Origin: Candidatus Zhuqueibacterota bacterium
GTDB lineage: Bacteria; SM23-31
Length of the DNA: 10,567 bases
Direction of reading: 5' to 3'
Assembly (NCBI GenBank): GCA_022562855.1
Contig: JADFON010000038.1
Coordinates: forward strand, 1-10,567
In this document: positions 1 to 7,138 of the stretch, piece after piece
How the letters are laid out: each line of letters begins with the position of its first letter
How positions within the stretch are numbered: position 1 is the stretch's first letter
Made by a program: the position numbers and the translations under genes
The notes under the pieces: model-generated
Seen by the model: only the letters and a program-made list of their open reading frames with translations
Told to the model about the DNA's origin: nothing
The model's database searches: none

Positions 1-1107
1 TTAGCCGGTGGTGTTGCGCACGATTTTAATAATTTGTTAACAGGAATTTTAGGATTTGCAGAATTTTTGAAATTGAAGTTCGATGATCCTGAATCGAAGG
101 AATTTAAGGCAATCGACCATATTGTGAAGCTGTCTTTACGAGCATCCAGCTTGACGGAAAAATTATTGGGATTTGCAAGGCAGGGAAAATTTAACCAGGT
201 TCCCCTTAATCTGAACAAGGTAATCGATGAGGTGGTAAAGGTTTCAGAGATTATTTTCGAAAAGAAGATAATAGTGAAATTTGAATTTGCTTCCGACATC
301 TATACAATCGAAGCGGACAAGAATCAATTTGCACAGGTAATTACAAATATTATAATAAATGCAAAACACGCAATGCCAAAAGGCGGAAAACTCACCATAA
401 GAACGGAGAATGTTTTAGTAAATAAGGATTTTGCAAAAGATAAATTTGATATCGAACCGGGCAATTATGCTATGATGTCTATTACCGACAACGGCTGCGG
501 AATGACACGGGAGATAATCGACCAGATTTTTGAACCTTTCTTTACAACAAAAAGCGAGGGTAAAGGCACCGGATTAGGATTATCTATGGTCTATGGAATA
601 ATAAAGAACCACAATGGTCATATCGATGTAAAAAGTATCCCCGGGAAAGGATCGACATTCTCTATATTTTTGCCGGAGTCGGCAAAAAAAATCTTAACTG
701 AAATAACGAAAACGCATATAATAAAAGGTGACGAGACGATTTTTGTCGTTGATGATGAAGACAATGTACGAGAATTGCTAAAAACTCACCTGGAGTATCT
801 TGGTTATAACGTGATATTGGCTCGGGATGGTTTGGAAGCGGTAAAAATTTATAAAAAAAATGTCAATAACATCGATATGGTATTGCTCGATACTATAATG
901 CCGAAAATGGATGGTTTGGAAGCGTTGAGAAAACTAAAAAAAATCAATCCGGAAGTAAGAGTCCTCATCATGAGCGGTTTCAGTCAAAGCGGAAAGACTT
1001 CGGATACATTAAACAAGGACACATTGGGATTCCTTCAAAAACCATTTACCCTGCAAAAGTTATCTGAAATGGTTAATGAAACATTGAAATTCGGATGTGA
1101 GGATTAA
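1..1107 (+). CDS. Hybrid sensor histidine kinase with C-terminal receiver domain (5' end outside window)
   Basis: This is the last 368 residues of a two-component kinase; the reading frame is open from base 1, so the sensor part lies upstream. The kinase core should autophosphorylate on the histidine of the AHDFNN H-box (residue 7 here). The phosphoryl group would then pass to the attached receiver or to a phosphotransfer partner. Visible landmarks are the N box (about 108-125, [18 protein letters not shown]), the G1 box DNGCGM (163-168), the F box FEPFF (177-181) and the G2 box GKGTGLGL (187-194). The receiver spans about 246-365, with acidic pair D251/D252, phospho-acceptor D297 (LLDTIMP), switch serine S325 and lysine K347 (QKPF). 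[10 protein letters not shown]-boxes are typical of PAS-containing soluble-core hybrid kinases; whether PAS or membrane segments precede it cannot be seen. It converges on fapA with a 55-bp gap. An internal TTG at 34 is not a credible start because it would remove the H-box. Confidence 0.95.
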   Translation, partial: LAGGVAHDFNNLLTGILGFAEFLKLKFDDPESKEFKAIDHIVKLSLRASSLTEKLLGFARQGKFNQVPLNLNKVIDEVVKVSEIIFEKKIIVKFEFASDIYTIEADKNQFAQVITNIIINAKHAMPKGGKLTIRTENVLVNKDFAKDKFDIEPGNYAMMSITDNGCGMTREIIDQIFEPFFTTKSEGKGTGLGLSMVYGIIKNHNGHIDVKSIPGKGSTFSIFLPESAKKILTEITKTHIIKGDETIFVVDDEDNVRELLKTHLEYLGYNVILARDGLEAVKIYKKNVNNIDMVLLDTIMPKMDGLEALRKLKKINPEVRVLIMSGFSQSGKTSDTLNKDTLGFLQKPFTLQKLSEMVNETLKFGCED

Positions 1108-1140
1108 GATTGAACGGGGAGAGTTTAACTATATCTAAAT

Positions 1141-1170
1141 AGGGGTGAAATATAAAAGTTTGTCACTCTT
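1141..1170. terminator. Weak hairpin between the converging kinase and fapA genes
   Basis: AGGGGTGA (1141-1148) can pair with TCACTCTT (1163-1170) in eight base pairs, two of them G-U, across a 14-base loop. The right arm includes the fapA stop codon. No U-tract follows on either strand, so this is at best a poor intrinsic terminator. It is listed because it is the only fold seen in the 55-bp gap between these two gene ends. Confidence 0.2.
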
Positions 1171-2653
1171 GAAATTCCAACCTTTTTTTCTTATAGTTTT
1201 CTATAACTTCTTTGATTTCATGTATGCTGTACTTTGAATTTACTACTACGTTGTCACCTTCCACAGTATACAATCCCGTAATGAGTGGTTTGCTTTTGTC
1301 GTAAGACGATTCTTTAATTATCAAATCGTTAACGGGTTTCTTCTGTCCGTTATCCCTGACCTTTTTTGTAAACCCATGTTCGACGAGGATGAAAGGGTTT
1401 CCAAAAATGTACATCTTCTTTGAGATTTCATTTAACCTATCGGAATGTGAATCCCTCAACTTTTCCAGCTTCTTTAATTTCTCTAAAGTTTCGTTTAATT
1501 TTGCAACTTCTTTTGCTACCGATGGATTATTCGGCATCCGCTTTGCCATTTCTCTTATTGAGTCTTTCTTCTTAAGGAGGCTATGATTGGATAATTTGGT
1601 TTCCTTCTGTAGTATTTCTATACCCTCTAACTGAAGAGTCAATCTATTAAATTCTTCGTTTTCGACTATGTTTACACCGACAAGAATTGTGTTTTTCCCA
1701 TACAGATACTTTGTCCAAACTCCATATTTCGCGGTAATTGTACACTCCTGGATAATATGAGAACGTACAAAATCGGCTTCAACCGTTGATCCACCGCTTA
1801 TCTCTTTTTTTATTGTTATGATTCTGGACTTGATATCACGCTTGCCAATGATAAAACCTGTAGTAAGAAAATCGGCTTGGATCGGCAGATCACTGGTTCC
1901 TACTATCCCATTTTTTATGTCGAGGTAATGTGCCGTTATTTTTGCGTCTTCTACCGTTCCGCTCACGGTCACCTTGTTACATTGAACAGTAAACCCGCTT
2001 TGAATATCACCGTGTACAATTAACTCGATGTCAGACTCTAAAGGGAGGATTATCGATCCTGTCTTAATCCCAAGATCCCCGTTGATCTCGATTACTTGTT
2101 CTACGTGGAGCTTATTCTCACTTCTTTTAAAAATACCATCCACTTGTGCAACAAGTTTTTCGCCCGCTGTCGCGGTAAAATTACCCTGGACAACTTCCAG
2201 CGAAATATCGCTGCCCAATAACCCGTCGATTATATCACCGAGAACTGTAAAACCATTTTTTCCGCGTGTCGGTGGTGTGCGTGTGGCGAGAACCGCACCC
2301 TCTTTTACAAAAGTTATGAATCCTTCTCTCACGCCGTAATGATCGATCTTTGCGTCGGGATCGGAATCATTTTCTACCGGTTCATGTATTACCTTTTTTA
2401 TTTCAATCCTGATTTTTGCGTTTTCGCCTGTCTCCGGTGGAATGGCTTCTGCTACCTGGTACTTCCTGTTATATAACCGGTCATTACATATCTGAAGTAA
2501 GACTTTTGAATTAATCCCCTTAACTACTCCAGATTCCGTTAGCGCATTTTTTAGCTCTTCAGGAGAAATGTTGACAATATCTTCTTCTTTTTCCACGTCT
2601 ACTGTCAAAAATGCTTTTTTCCCGTCTTTAGAAATTTCAGTGTGTATTATCAT
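1163..2653 (-). CDS. fapA: FapA family protein (DUF342, flagellar assembly protein A type)
   Basis: A 496-residue cytoplasmic protein with no signal peptide or membrane segment. The family hallmark is VLATRTPPTRGKNGFTVLGD (residues 121-140), followed by the DGIF..SENKLHV stretch (172-184). From about 190 to 325 comes a glycine- and valine-rich run of short strands (NGDLGIKTGS, VHGDIQSG, VTVSGTVEDAKI) typical of the right-handed beta-helix core. A charged helical stretch at about 335-412, rich in K, E and L, looks like a coiled coil, and a small C-terminal domain follows. Length is normal for the family. FapA proteins are linked to flagellar assembly or polar localisation in some proteobacteria, but many members sit in genomes or loci without flagellar genes, as here, so the role is uncertain. 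The start is secure: GGAAGAAGG (2660-2668) lies six bases before ATG. Transcription is probably sigma54-dependent (site at 2718-2733). Confidence 0.9.
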   Translation of the reverse strand: MIIHTEISKDGKKAFLTVDVEKEEDIVNISPEELKNALTESGVVKGINSKVLLQICNDRLYNRKYQVAEAIPPETGENAKIRIEIKKVIHEPVENDSDPDAKIDHYGVREGFITFVKEGAVLATRTPPTRGKNGFTVLGDIIDGLLGSDISLEVVQGNFTATAGEKLVAQVDGIFKRSENKLHVEQVIEINGDLGIKTGSIILPLESDIELIVHGDIQSGFTVQCNKVTVSGTVEDAKITAHYLDIKNGIVGTSDLPIQADFLTTGFIIGKRDIKSRIITIKKEISGGSTVEADFVRSHIIQECTITAKYGVWTKYLYGKNTILVGVNIVENEEFNRLTLQLEGIEILQKETKLSNHSLLKKKDSIREMAKRMPNNPSVAKEVAKLNETLEKLKKLEKLRDSHSDRLNEISKKMYIFGNPFILVEHGFTKKVRDNGQKKPVNDLIIKESSYDKSKPLITGLYTVEGDNVVVNSKYSIHEIKEVIENYKKKRLEFQE

Positions 2654-2659
2654 TGTGCA

Positions 2660-2668
2660 CCTTCTTCC
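2660..2668 (-). promoter_or_regulatory. Ribosome binding site of fapA
   Basis: On the minus strand GGAAGAAGG ends six bases before the ATG at 2653. It is one of the strongest Shine-Dalgarno matches in the window and fixes the fapA start. Confidence 0.75.
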
Positions 2669-2717
2669 TGCTTTGTGTCTTCTTCCAATTGGTCATTAAG
2701 CCGACAGTAGCTTAATA

Positions 2718-2733
2718 GGCAATGTGCGTGCCA
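2718..2733 (-). promoter_or_regulatory. Sigma54 (RpoN) -24/-12 promoter of fapA
   Basis: The minus strand reads TGGCACGCACATTGCC, matching the sigma54 consensus TGGCACG-N4-TTGCW at every position except the final W. The invariant GG and GC have the required ten-base separation. Counting from the GC at -12, transcription would start near 2707, giving an untranslated leader of about 54 bases before the fapA ATG. Sigma54 promoters need an ATP-dependent enhancer-binding activator bound upstream; none is encoded in this window. The orientation and distance fit fapA only. Confidence 0.72.
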
Positions 2734-2923
2734 ATGCAATCTTATTATGAAAACGGAACATATGTCAGAGATTTTTTGATTACAAATAACCAGCCGTCTA
2801 AAAGTGGTTAATAATCCCCAACAATGAACTTTAAATGAAAATAGGGCATTTTTTCTAATAATAACTTTTAAGAGCCGATCTTCGGGTAATATCATCATGC
2901 TGCTACTGATCAAATTTGTATAG

Positions 2924-2961
2924 AAATAAAGTGTGTATATTTGTATATTAGCACTTTATTT
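2924..2961. repeat. Inverted repeat with perfect 10-bp arms, possible regulator binding site
   Basis: AAATAAAGTG (2924-2933) and CACTTTATTT (2952-2961) are exact reverse complements separated by 18 bases that contain two TATAT runs. The centre is about 235 bp upstream of the predicted sigma54 start of fapA and about 235 bp upstream of the porin start codon. It could be an upstream activator site for the sigma54 promoter, an operator for the porin, or a hairpin. The long AT-rich spacer and absence of an upstream gene make a terminator less likely. Confidence 0.4.
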
Positions 2962-3051
2962 TGAAAAAAGAATCCGTCCGATTACCAAATGTCTGCGGAT
3001 GGTCTGTATAATTTGCATATATTTTTTTTGACGACCTAGCATAAGGATAAT

Positions 3052-3079
3052 ACCGAATTTCGAATCGGTCTTGTATAAT
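3052..3079 (+). promoter_or_regulatory. Candidate porin promoter: TATAAT -10 element with an upstream dyad
   Basis: TATAAT at 3074-3079 is a perfect -10 hexamer, but the hexamer 17 bp upstream (TACCGA, 3051-3056) is a poor -35. Overlapping the -35 position is an imperfect dyad, ACCGA (3052-3056) facing TCGGT (3065-3069). A weak -35 covered by a dyad is what an activator-dependent or regulated promoter would show. The predicted start near 3086 gives a leader of about 90 bases before the porin ATG. Confidence 0.35.
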
Positions 3080-3176
3080 AAAAGTATGCGGGGAACAAGA
3101 CCCGGCAGCGATTTTTATTCCAAGGATAACATTATTCTATAGAATTAACGAAACCAGGTAGCAATGGAGTTTCAAA

Positions 3177-4205
3177 ATGTTTAATTTTATGAAGACAAAA
3201 CTTACGGTTCTGATTATACTAATGTTAGTTCTACCGTTGAAAGCGCAGAACGATGTAAATATTTCGGGATTATTCTACGGTGATTACTTTGCAATTCTGA
3301 AGAACCATAATGAAACCTTAGAAGGAGAAAACGCATTCCAATTCAGGCGTATTTACCTTACATTTGAGCAGGGTCTTTCCGATGTATTCGATTATAGAAT
3401 ACGAGTGGAAATGAGAAATGCTGGGGATTTTTCGACAAAAGACAAACTGACGCCGTTTATTAAGGATGCTTTTTTGAGATGGACACACAATAAATACAGT
3501 ATTCTGTTCGGAATTTCTGCAACACCTACATGGGGTATCGTTGAAAGAGTCTGGGGATACCGTTCGGTTGAAAAAACAGCGCTTGACCTGCAAAAATTAG
3601 GTTCTTCGCGGGAATTTGGTATCGCGTTCAAAGGTTCGATCGACAGCGAAAAGAAATTCAATTTCCACCTGATGGTTGGCAACGGTAACGGGCCAAGTTC
3701 GGAAGTAGGAAAAGGCAAAAAAGGATTAATATCCCTGTCTTTCATTCCCCATTCGGATATCGTGTTGGAAGGATATATTGATTTTGAGGACAGACCGGGA
3801 GGAAAGAGGAGAATTACAACCCAGGCTTTTGCAGGAATCGAAATGGAAAATTTCCGGACCGGGGTGCAATTTGCGCATCAGTCAAGAAGAGTAAGCCCAA
3901 ATACGGATGATCTTTCATTGCGGATTTTGTCTCTATTCGCCATCAAGAAGCTGAGTGACAAAACCTGGGGTTTTGCACGGTATGACAGGATGTTCGACCC
4001 TAATCCCGACGGGGAATCAATCGCTTATATCCCGTTTGACCCAACTGCCGACTCGAATTTTTTTCTTGCCGGTATAGATATTAAAGCGGATAAGGATATT
4101 AGCATAATCCCGAATATTGAAGCGGTATTTTACGGGAAAGACAGTGGGGGCAATAAACCGAACGCCGACATAATCGCGCGTTTTACGATAGCGGTTTTCT
4201 TTTAG
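3177..4205 (+). CDS. Outer-membrane porin-like beta-barrel (phosphate-selective porin O/P type)
   Basis: A 342-residue exported protein. A signal peptide is clear: basic MFNFMKTK, a hydrophobic run LTVLIILMLVL, then LKA|QN with cleavage likely after A23. The mature part alternates polar and hydrophobic residues in many short strands. Features recalling the porin O/P family are FQFRRIYLTFEQGLSDVFDYRI near residues 55-77, an aligned DAFLRW strand and an FGISATPTWG loop. The chain ends in aromatic IAVFF, the C-terminal signal read by the BAM machinery. It probably forms a channel in the outer membrane; the substrate cannot be read from sequence, and porin O/P members are not all phosphate-specific. 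GGAG (3166-3169) seven bases upstream supports this ATG; an alternative ATG at 3189 lacks such a site. It is transcribed alone and converges on tetR. Confidence 0.8.
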   Translation: MFNFMKTKLTVLIILMLVLPLKAQNDVNISGLFYGDYFAILKNHNETLEGENAFQFRRIYLTFEQGLSDVFDYRIRVEMRNAGDFSTKDKLTPFIKDAFLRWTHNKYSILFGISATPTWGIVERVWGYRSVEKTALDLQKLGSSREFGIAFKGSIDSEKKFNFHLMVGNGNGPSSEVGKGKKGLISLSFIPHSDIVLEGYIDFEDRPGGKRRITTQAFAGIEMENFRTGVQFAHQSRRVSPNTDDLSLRILSLFAIKKLSDKTWGFARYDRMFDPNPDGESIAYIPFDPTADSNFFLAGIDIKADKDISIIPNIEAVFYGKDSGGNKPNADIIARFTIAVFF

Positions 4206-4208
4206 GAT

Positions 4209-4248
4209 ACCGGCGACATAAAATATGTTGTAAACAAATGTCTTCGGT
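4209..4248. terminator. Hairpin between the converging porin and tetR genes
   Basis: ACCGGCGACAT (4209-4219) pairs with ATGTCTTCGGT (4238-4248) over eleven positions with one G-U and one mismatch, around an 18-base loop. It fills most of the 51-bp gap between the two stop codons, the expected place for a shared bidirectional terminator. The large loop and missing U-tract weaken the call. Confidence 0.35.
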
Positions 4249-4256
4249 AAATATCT

Positions 4257-4883
4257 CTATTTATCCGAAACTCCAATACCGCTCATCAAAGTGTCAAACA
4301 AAATGTCCATAGCGTTCTCGATATCGATGCTTTTCCTGTCGATCAACCACTGCAAAATGAGACCGTCGATAGCGCCGACTATGACAGCGGCAGTATAGAA
4401 CGGTTCAACCGGTTCGAATTGACCTGTTCGTATCCCCTTGACAATAATTTTCTCCACAAGCATCCGGTATTCCATATAGGCTTGCCTGAGCCTGATACCC
4501 GGTTTGCCCTCTAATATTGCATCTTTGTTCCTGATCCCCTCTGACCAGAAGTCGGTCATCAGCTCAAGATGATCGTCCGGCGCGAGACTTATCAATTCCA
4601 CCCATGAGGCGGTTAATTCTTTTAACTTTTCAACTGCTCCCGTAACTTCCCTGAGTTTTTTTGCTTGAAAAGTTCCGATATCTTTCCTGAATTTATCAAA
4701 TGCGGAAGCGAACAATGCTTCTTTACTATCGAAATATTCATAGAGGGTTCCCTTTCCCATGTCGGCTTCCCGGGCAATATCCGCCATTTTTATGTGTGAA
4801 TACCCTTTCTTTGCAATAATACTCATTGCAAAGGTTAATATTTCCTCCTTACGGGCGTTTTTGTCAACAAATTTAGGGCTCAT
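4257..4883 (-). CDS. TetR/AcrR family transcriptional regulator
   Basis: A 208-residue DNA-binding repressor. The N-terminal domain (about 12-58) is a textbook TetR helix-turn-helix: ILTFAMSIIAKKGYSHIKMADIAREADMG, then KGTLYEYFDSKEAL at 44-57. The rest is an all-helical ligand-binding and dimerisation domain of usual length; its ligand is unknown. The frame is open back to 4970, but the ATG at 4883 is preferred. It leaves the normal short N-terminal tail, and the two earlier ATGs (4970, 4919) lie upstream of the predicted transcription start near 4913. There is no clear Shine-Dalgarno sequence. A consensus promoter overlapped by a palindrome lies directly upstream, so it very probably represses itself. 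No efflux operon adjoins it, unlike many TetR genes; the neighbours are the convergent porin and the divergent NAD(P)H-hydrate repair gene, and no second copy of the operator was seen near either. Confidence 0.92.
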   Translation of the reverse strand: MSPKFVDKNARKEEILTFAMSIIAKKGYSHIKMADIAREADMGKGTLYEYFDSKEALFASAFDKFRKDIGTFQAKKLREVTGAVEKLKELTASWVELISLAPDDHLELMTDFWSEGIRNKDAILEGKPGIRLRQAYMEYRMLVEKIIVKGIRTGQFEPVEPFYTAAVIVGAIDGLILQWLIDRKSIDIENAMDILFDTLMSGIGVSDK

Positions 4884-4896
4884 AATGACAAGGTTT

Positions 4897-4922
4897 AATA
4901 TGACCGACTGTACGGTCATATT
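4897..4922. promoter_or_regulatory. Palindromic operator of tetR
   Basis: AATATGACCG (4897-4906) and CGGTCATATT (4913-4922) are perfect 10-bp inverted arms around the 6-bp core ACTGTA. The TGACCG-N6-CGGTCA pattern resembles known TetR-family operators. It overlaps the -10 hexamer and the predicted start point of the tetR promoter, so a bound dimer would block transcription. Confidence 0.75.
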
Positions 4923-4948
4923 GTAGACACTTTTTTGATAATTGTCAA
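4920..4948 (-). promoter_or_regulatory. Sigma70 promoter of tetR
   Basis: On the minus strand TTGACA (4943-4948) is separated by exactly 17 bp from TACAAT (4920-4925), a perfect -35 and a five-of-six -10. Transcription would begin near 4913, giving a 30-base leader to the ATG at 4883. It is the best promoter in the window. Confidence 0.8.
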
Positions 4949-5039
4949 GATTATTTATTTTTATTTTCACCTAAAGTATATGATTTCCCACAAATAATGC
5001 TGAAAAGTAAACGGCTAACTATGTAAATTACCTATATTG

Positions 5040-5075
5040 ATTTATCTTGACATTTATACGATAAATTGATAATCT
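5040..5075 (+). promoter_or_regulatory. Candidate promoter of the nnr operon
   Basis: TTGACA (5047-5052) is a perfect -35. At 17 bp lies TAATCT (5070-5075), a weak -10; GATAAT (5068-5073) is a better hexamer but only 15 bp away. The -35 sits in the loop of a 7-bp inverted repeat, ATTTATC (5040-5046) facing GATAAAT (5060-5066), which could be an operator. The leader would be about 60 bases. Confidence 0.5.
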
Positions 5076-5132
5076 TATTTTTATATTAAAAACACTCGTT
5101 ATAAAGAAAAATCAACGTTATTGTTGTATACC

Positions 5133-5136
5133 GGAG
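5133..5136 (+). promoter_or_regulatory. Ribosome binding site that decides the nnr start
   Basis: GGAG lies six bases before ATG at 5143 but only three before the in-frame GTG at 5140, so the ATG is the more likely start. Confidence 0.6.
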
Positions 5137-5142
5137 ATTGTG

Positions 5143-6711
5143 ATGAAGTGGGTTGTTACTGCCCGTGAAATGCGTAATATCGATGAGAGGACTATTAATA
5201 AGATAGGTATTCCGGGTGCGGTATTAATGGAGAGGGCGGGATTACAAATCGTCGAATCCTGTATGTCGATTTTTGGTTCTCTTACGGGAAAATCAGTTTT
5301 TGTATTTTGCGGTAAGGGAAATAACGGAGGCGATGGCTTTGTTGTTGCCCGGGAAATGAAAAGACGCGGCGCAGATGTCACAATATTCGTATTTGCAGAA
5401 AAAAACGATTTAAAAGGAGATGCTCTTCAAAATTATTCTATTGTCCGTAAGATGGGTATACCTACAGATCATGTTACTTCTGTCTCTCAAATAAACCGTG
5501 TTTCCGATAGGTGTGACATAATTATTGACGCTTTACTTGGAACAGGCATCCGCGGAGAAGTTACCGGGATACACAATGCCGCTATTGCAAAAATAAACTC
5601 GATGACCGGTTATGTGGTTTCTGTCGATATGCCTTCAGGTCTCAATACCGATACAGGCAATTTCACTGGTGAGTGCGTTGAAGCCGACATGACGGTTACC
5701 ATGGGTTTGGTAAAGCGGGGACAAATTTTGTATCCGGGTAAAATGCAGATCGGTGTATTGAATATTGCTGATATTGGTTTTCCTGAACGCGCTATTTCTC
5801 CGGAAAAGGTTAAGACATTTCTCATTGAAAAAAATGATGTTTTGTCTTTTCTGCCAAACCGTATGCCTTACTATTATAAAGGAGATTGCGGCAGAGTATT
5901 GATAATAGGCGGTTCTCCCGGCATGACCGGGGCACCGGTATTAACTGCCCAAGCTGCGCTGAAAGCCGGAGCGGGAATGACGCTTATGGGTATCCCGGAG
6001 AGCTTGAACCCGGTAATCGAGCAAAAGCTGACGGAAACAATGACCCTCCCTTTACCGGAGACGGAAGATGGATTTCTCAGTCTCAAAGCCGAGAAAAAAA
6101 TAATGGACGCCTTACTCTGGGCAGATATTCTTGCTATCGGTCCGGGAATCGGTAGAGATACTGAAACCATAGAACTCATTCATACCGTTCTGGGAAACGC
6201 CGATATGCCTGTTGTCATTGACGCCGACGGGTTATTCGCCATAGCAAAAAAACCATCAATACTGAGAAAAAGAAAGTTTAATACGGTCATTACACCGCAT
6301 CTTGGTGAGTTTTCCCGGTTGGTATCCAGGGAAGATGCTGCGGCTGTCAGAGATGACCGTATCGAATTGGTAAGAAAATCCGCACGCCGTTTTCAAGCGG
6401 TTTTACTTTTGAAGGGTGCGCCAACAATGATATCGGGACCGGGTGGAGAAGTATTTATAAATTCAACCGGAAATGCCGGGATGGCAACAGCAGGTTCAGG
6501 TGATGTTTTAACAGGAATAATTTCCGGTTTGATCGGGCAGGGTGCTGGTCTGACTGAAGCTGCCGTTAGCGGGGCATATCTGCATGGCACTGCCGGTGAT
6601 CTTGCGGCTGATGAATTTGGCGAAATCAGCATTACGGCGGGAGATATAAACGACTTCGTGCCATATGCGTTTGAAGATTTGTTCGGAAGATATAAGCAAA
6701 ACGAGAGCTAA
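5143..6711 (+). CDS. nnr: Bifunctional NAD(P)H-hydrate epimerase / ADP-dependent NAD(P)H-hydrate dehydratase
   Basis: A 522-residue cytoplasmic metabolite-repair enzyme (YjeF-type fusion). It converts hydrated NADH and NADPH, formed by heat or by side reactions, back to the normal cofactors. The N-terminal epimerase domain (about 1-215) interconverts the R and S hydrates; it shows GKGNNGGDGF (57-66), the DALLGTG segment with D129 and VDMPSGLNTDTG (161-172). The C-terminal ribokinase-like dehydratase domain (about 235-515) removes water from the S form at the expense of ADP. It shows GGSPGMTGAP (256-265), AIGPGIGRDTET (331-342), DADGLFA (360-366), TPHLGEF (384-390) and GNAGMATAGSGDVLTG (443-458), with the expected catalytic Asp at about 454. 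Length and domain order are standard and all key motifs are intact. It begins a probable operon; the VanZ-like gene follows after 44 bp. It is divergent from tetR, and no TetR-type operator is seen at its own promoter. Confidence 0.96.
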   Translation: MKWVVTAREMRNIDERTINKIGIPGAVLMERAGLQIVESCMSIFGSLTGKSVFVFCGKGNNGGDGFVVAREMKRRGADVTIFVFAEKNDLKGDALQNYSIVRKMGIPTDHVTSVSQINRVSDRCDIIIDALLGTGIRGEVTGIHNAAIAKINSMTGYVVSVDMPSGLNTDTGNFTGECVEADMTVTMGLVKRGQILYPGKMQIGVLNIADIGFPERAISPEKVKTFLIEKNDVLSFLPNRMPYYYKGDCGRVLIIGGSPGMTGAPVLTAQAALKAGAGMTLMGIPESLNPVIEQKLTETMTLPLPETEDGFLSLKAEKKIMDALLWADILAIGPGIGRDTETIELIHTVLGNADMPVVIDADGLFAIAKKPSILRKRKFNTVITPHLGEFSRLVSREDAAAVRDDRIELVRKSARRFQAVLLLKGAPTMISGPGGEVFINSTGNAGMATAGSGDVLTGIISGLIGQGAGLTEAAVSGAYLHGTAGDLAADEFGEISITAGDINDFVPYAFEDLFGRYKQNES

Positions 6712-6755
6712 ACCCAGCTAATCCCGGTTCAAAATCAAATTATCCAAGAAAACTT

Positions 6756-7136
6756 TTGAAAATATTTTACCGCTACTATTTGCCAATTCTGGTCTGGATG
6801 GCTATGATACTTATTGTCCCGATTTTTACCCTCGCCGGGGGTATTAACCGTTTACCATATCACATAGATAAAATTGCCCACTTCGCAGAATTTTGGATAC
6901 TTGGTTACTTGTTTGTCCGGGCTTTATATTTTGGCGCCGCCAAAAAAGACATGAAACAAGCGATGTTGACCGCGGTTGGAATCGCAATCTTTTTTGCCGG
7001 GGCGGACGAACTATACCAAATCTACGTTCCGGAAAGGTTTTCCAGCTTTTACGATTTCATATTTGACACAATCGGAATTGCAGGTTCGCAAATGTTTTTT
7101 TGGTATAGAATAAAATCAAAACCGTCGAATAAATAA
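6756..7136 (+). CDS. VanZ-like integral membrane protein
   Basis: A 126-residue inner-membrane protein with three or four predicted helices: about 7-28, 42-60, 68-83 and 101-117. It carries the VanZ-type pattern DKIAHFAEFWILGY (38-50, with H42 and E45), then DELYQIYVPERFSSFYD (84-100) and DTIGIAG (104-110). The spacing of DE..Q...P.R...D...D..G is typical of the family. VanZ itself gives teicoplanin resistance in enterococci, but most small chromosomal VanZ-like proteins have no assigned function, and resistance should not be inferred. The start is a TTG with no good Shine-Dalgarno sequence. The next methionine (6798) would cut into the first helix, so TTG is preferred. It lies 44 bp after nnr and 2 bp before the methyltransferase, consistent with co-transcription. 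Confidence 0.82.
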   Translation: MKIFYRYYLPILVWMAMILIVPIFTLAGGINRLPYHIDKIAHFAEFWILGYLFVRALYFGAAKKDMKQAMLTAVGIAIFFAGADELYQIYVPERFSSFYDFIFDTIGIAGSQMFFWYRIKSKPSNK

Positions 7137-7138
7137 AA

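Larger units (their letters stand above)
2654..3176. other. Divergent intergenic control region between fapA and the porin gene
   Basis: These 523 bases separate the divergent fapA (-) and porin (+) genes. They hold the fapA ribosome site and sigma54 promoter, a 10-bp-arm inverted repeat at 2924-2961, a TATAAT element at 3074-3079 and a short dyad at 3052-3069. An 87-codon minus-strand reading frame (2650-2913) overlaps fapA by four bases but is judged non-coding. It contains the sigma54 promoter, matches no family I recognise and has an unlikely composition rich in C, H and W. No tRNA, RNA gene or repeat array was recognised here. Confidence 0.6.

Noticed and set aside
2650-2913. An 87-codon minus-strand reading frame overlapping the fapA start by ATGA
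   Set aside because: It contains the strong sigma54 promoter and the fapA ribosome site, has an improbable composition rich in C, H and W, and resembles no family. The ATGA overlap is probably chance.
3001-3018. TGG...TTTGCA in the porin upstream region as a second sigma54 promoter
   Set aside because: The GG and GC are 12 bases apart instead of the required 10, and the CAC part of the -24 element is absent.
4884-4970. Longer TetR protein starting at 4970 or 4919
   Set aside because: Both starts lie upstream of the predicted transcription start and inside the promoter/operator, and they add an N-terminal tail unlike the family.
6756-7136. Glycopeptide resistance gene vanZ
   Set aside because: Only the broad VanZ-like fold is visible, there are no other van genes, and most such chromosomal proteins have no resistance role.
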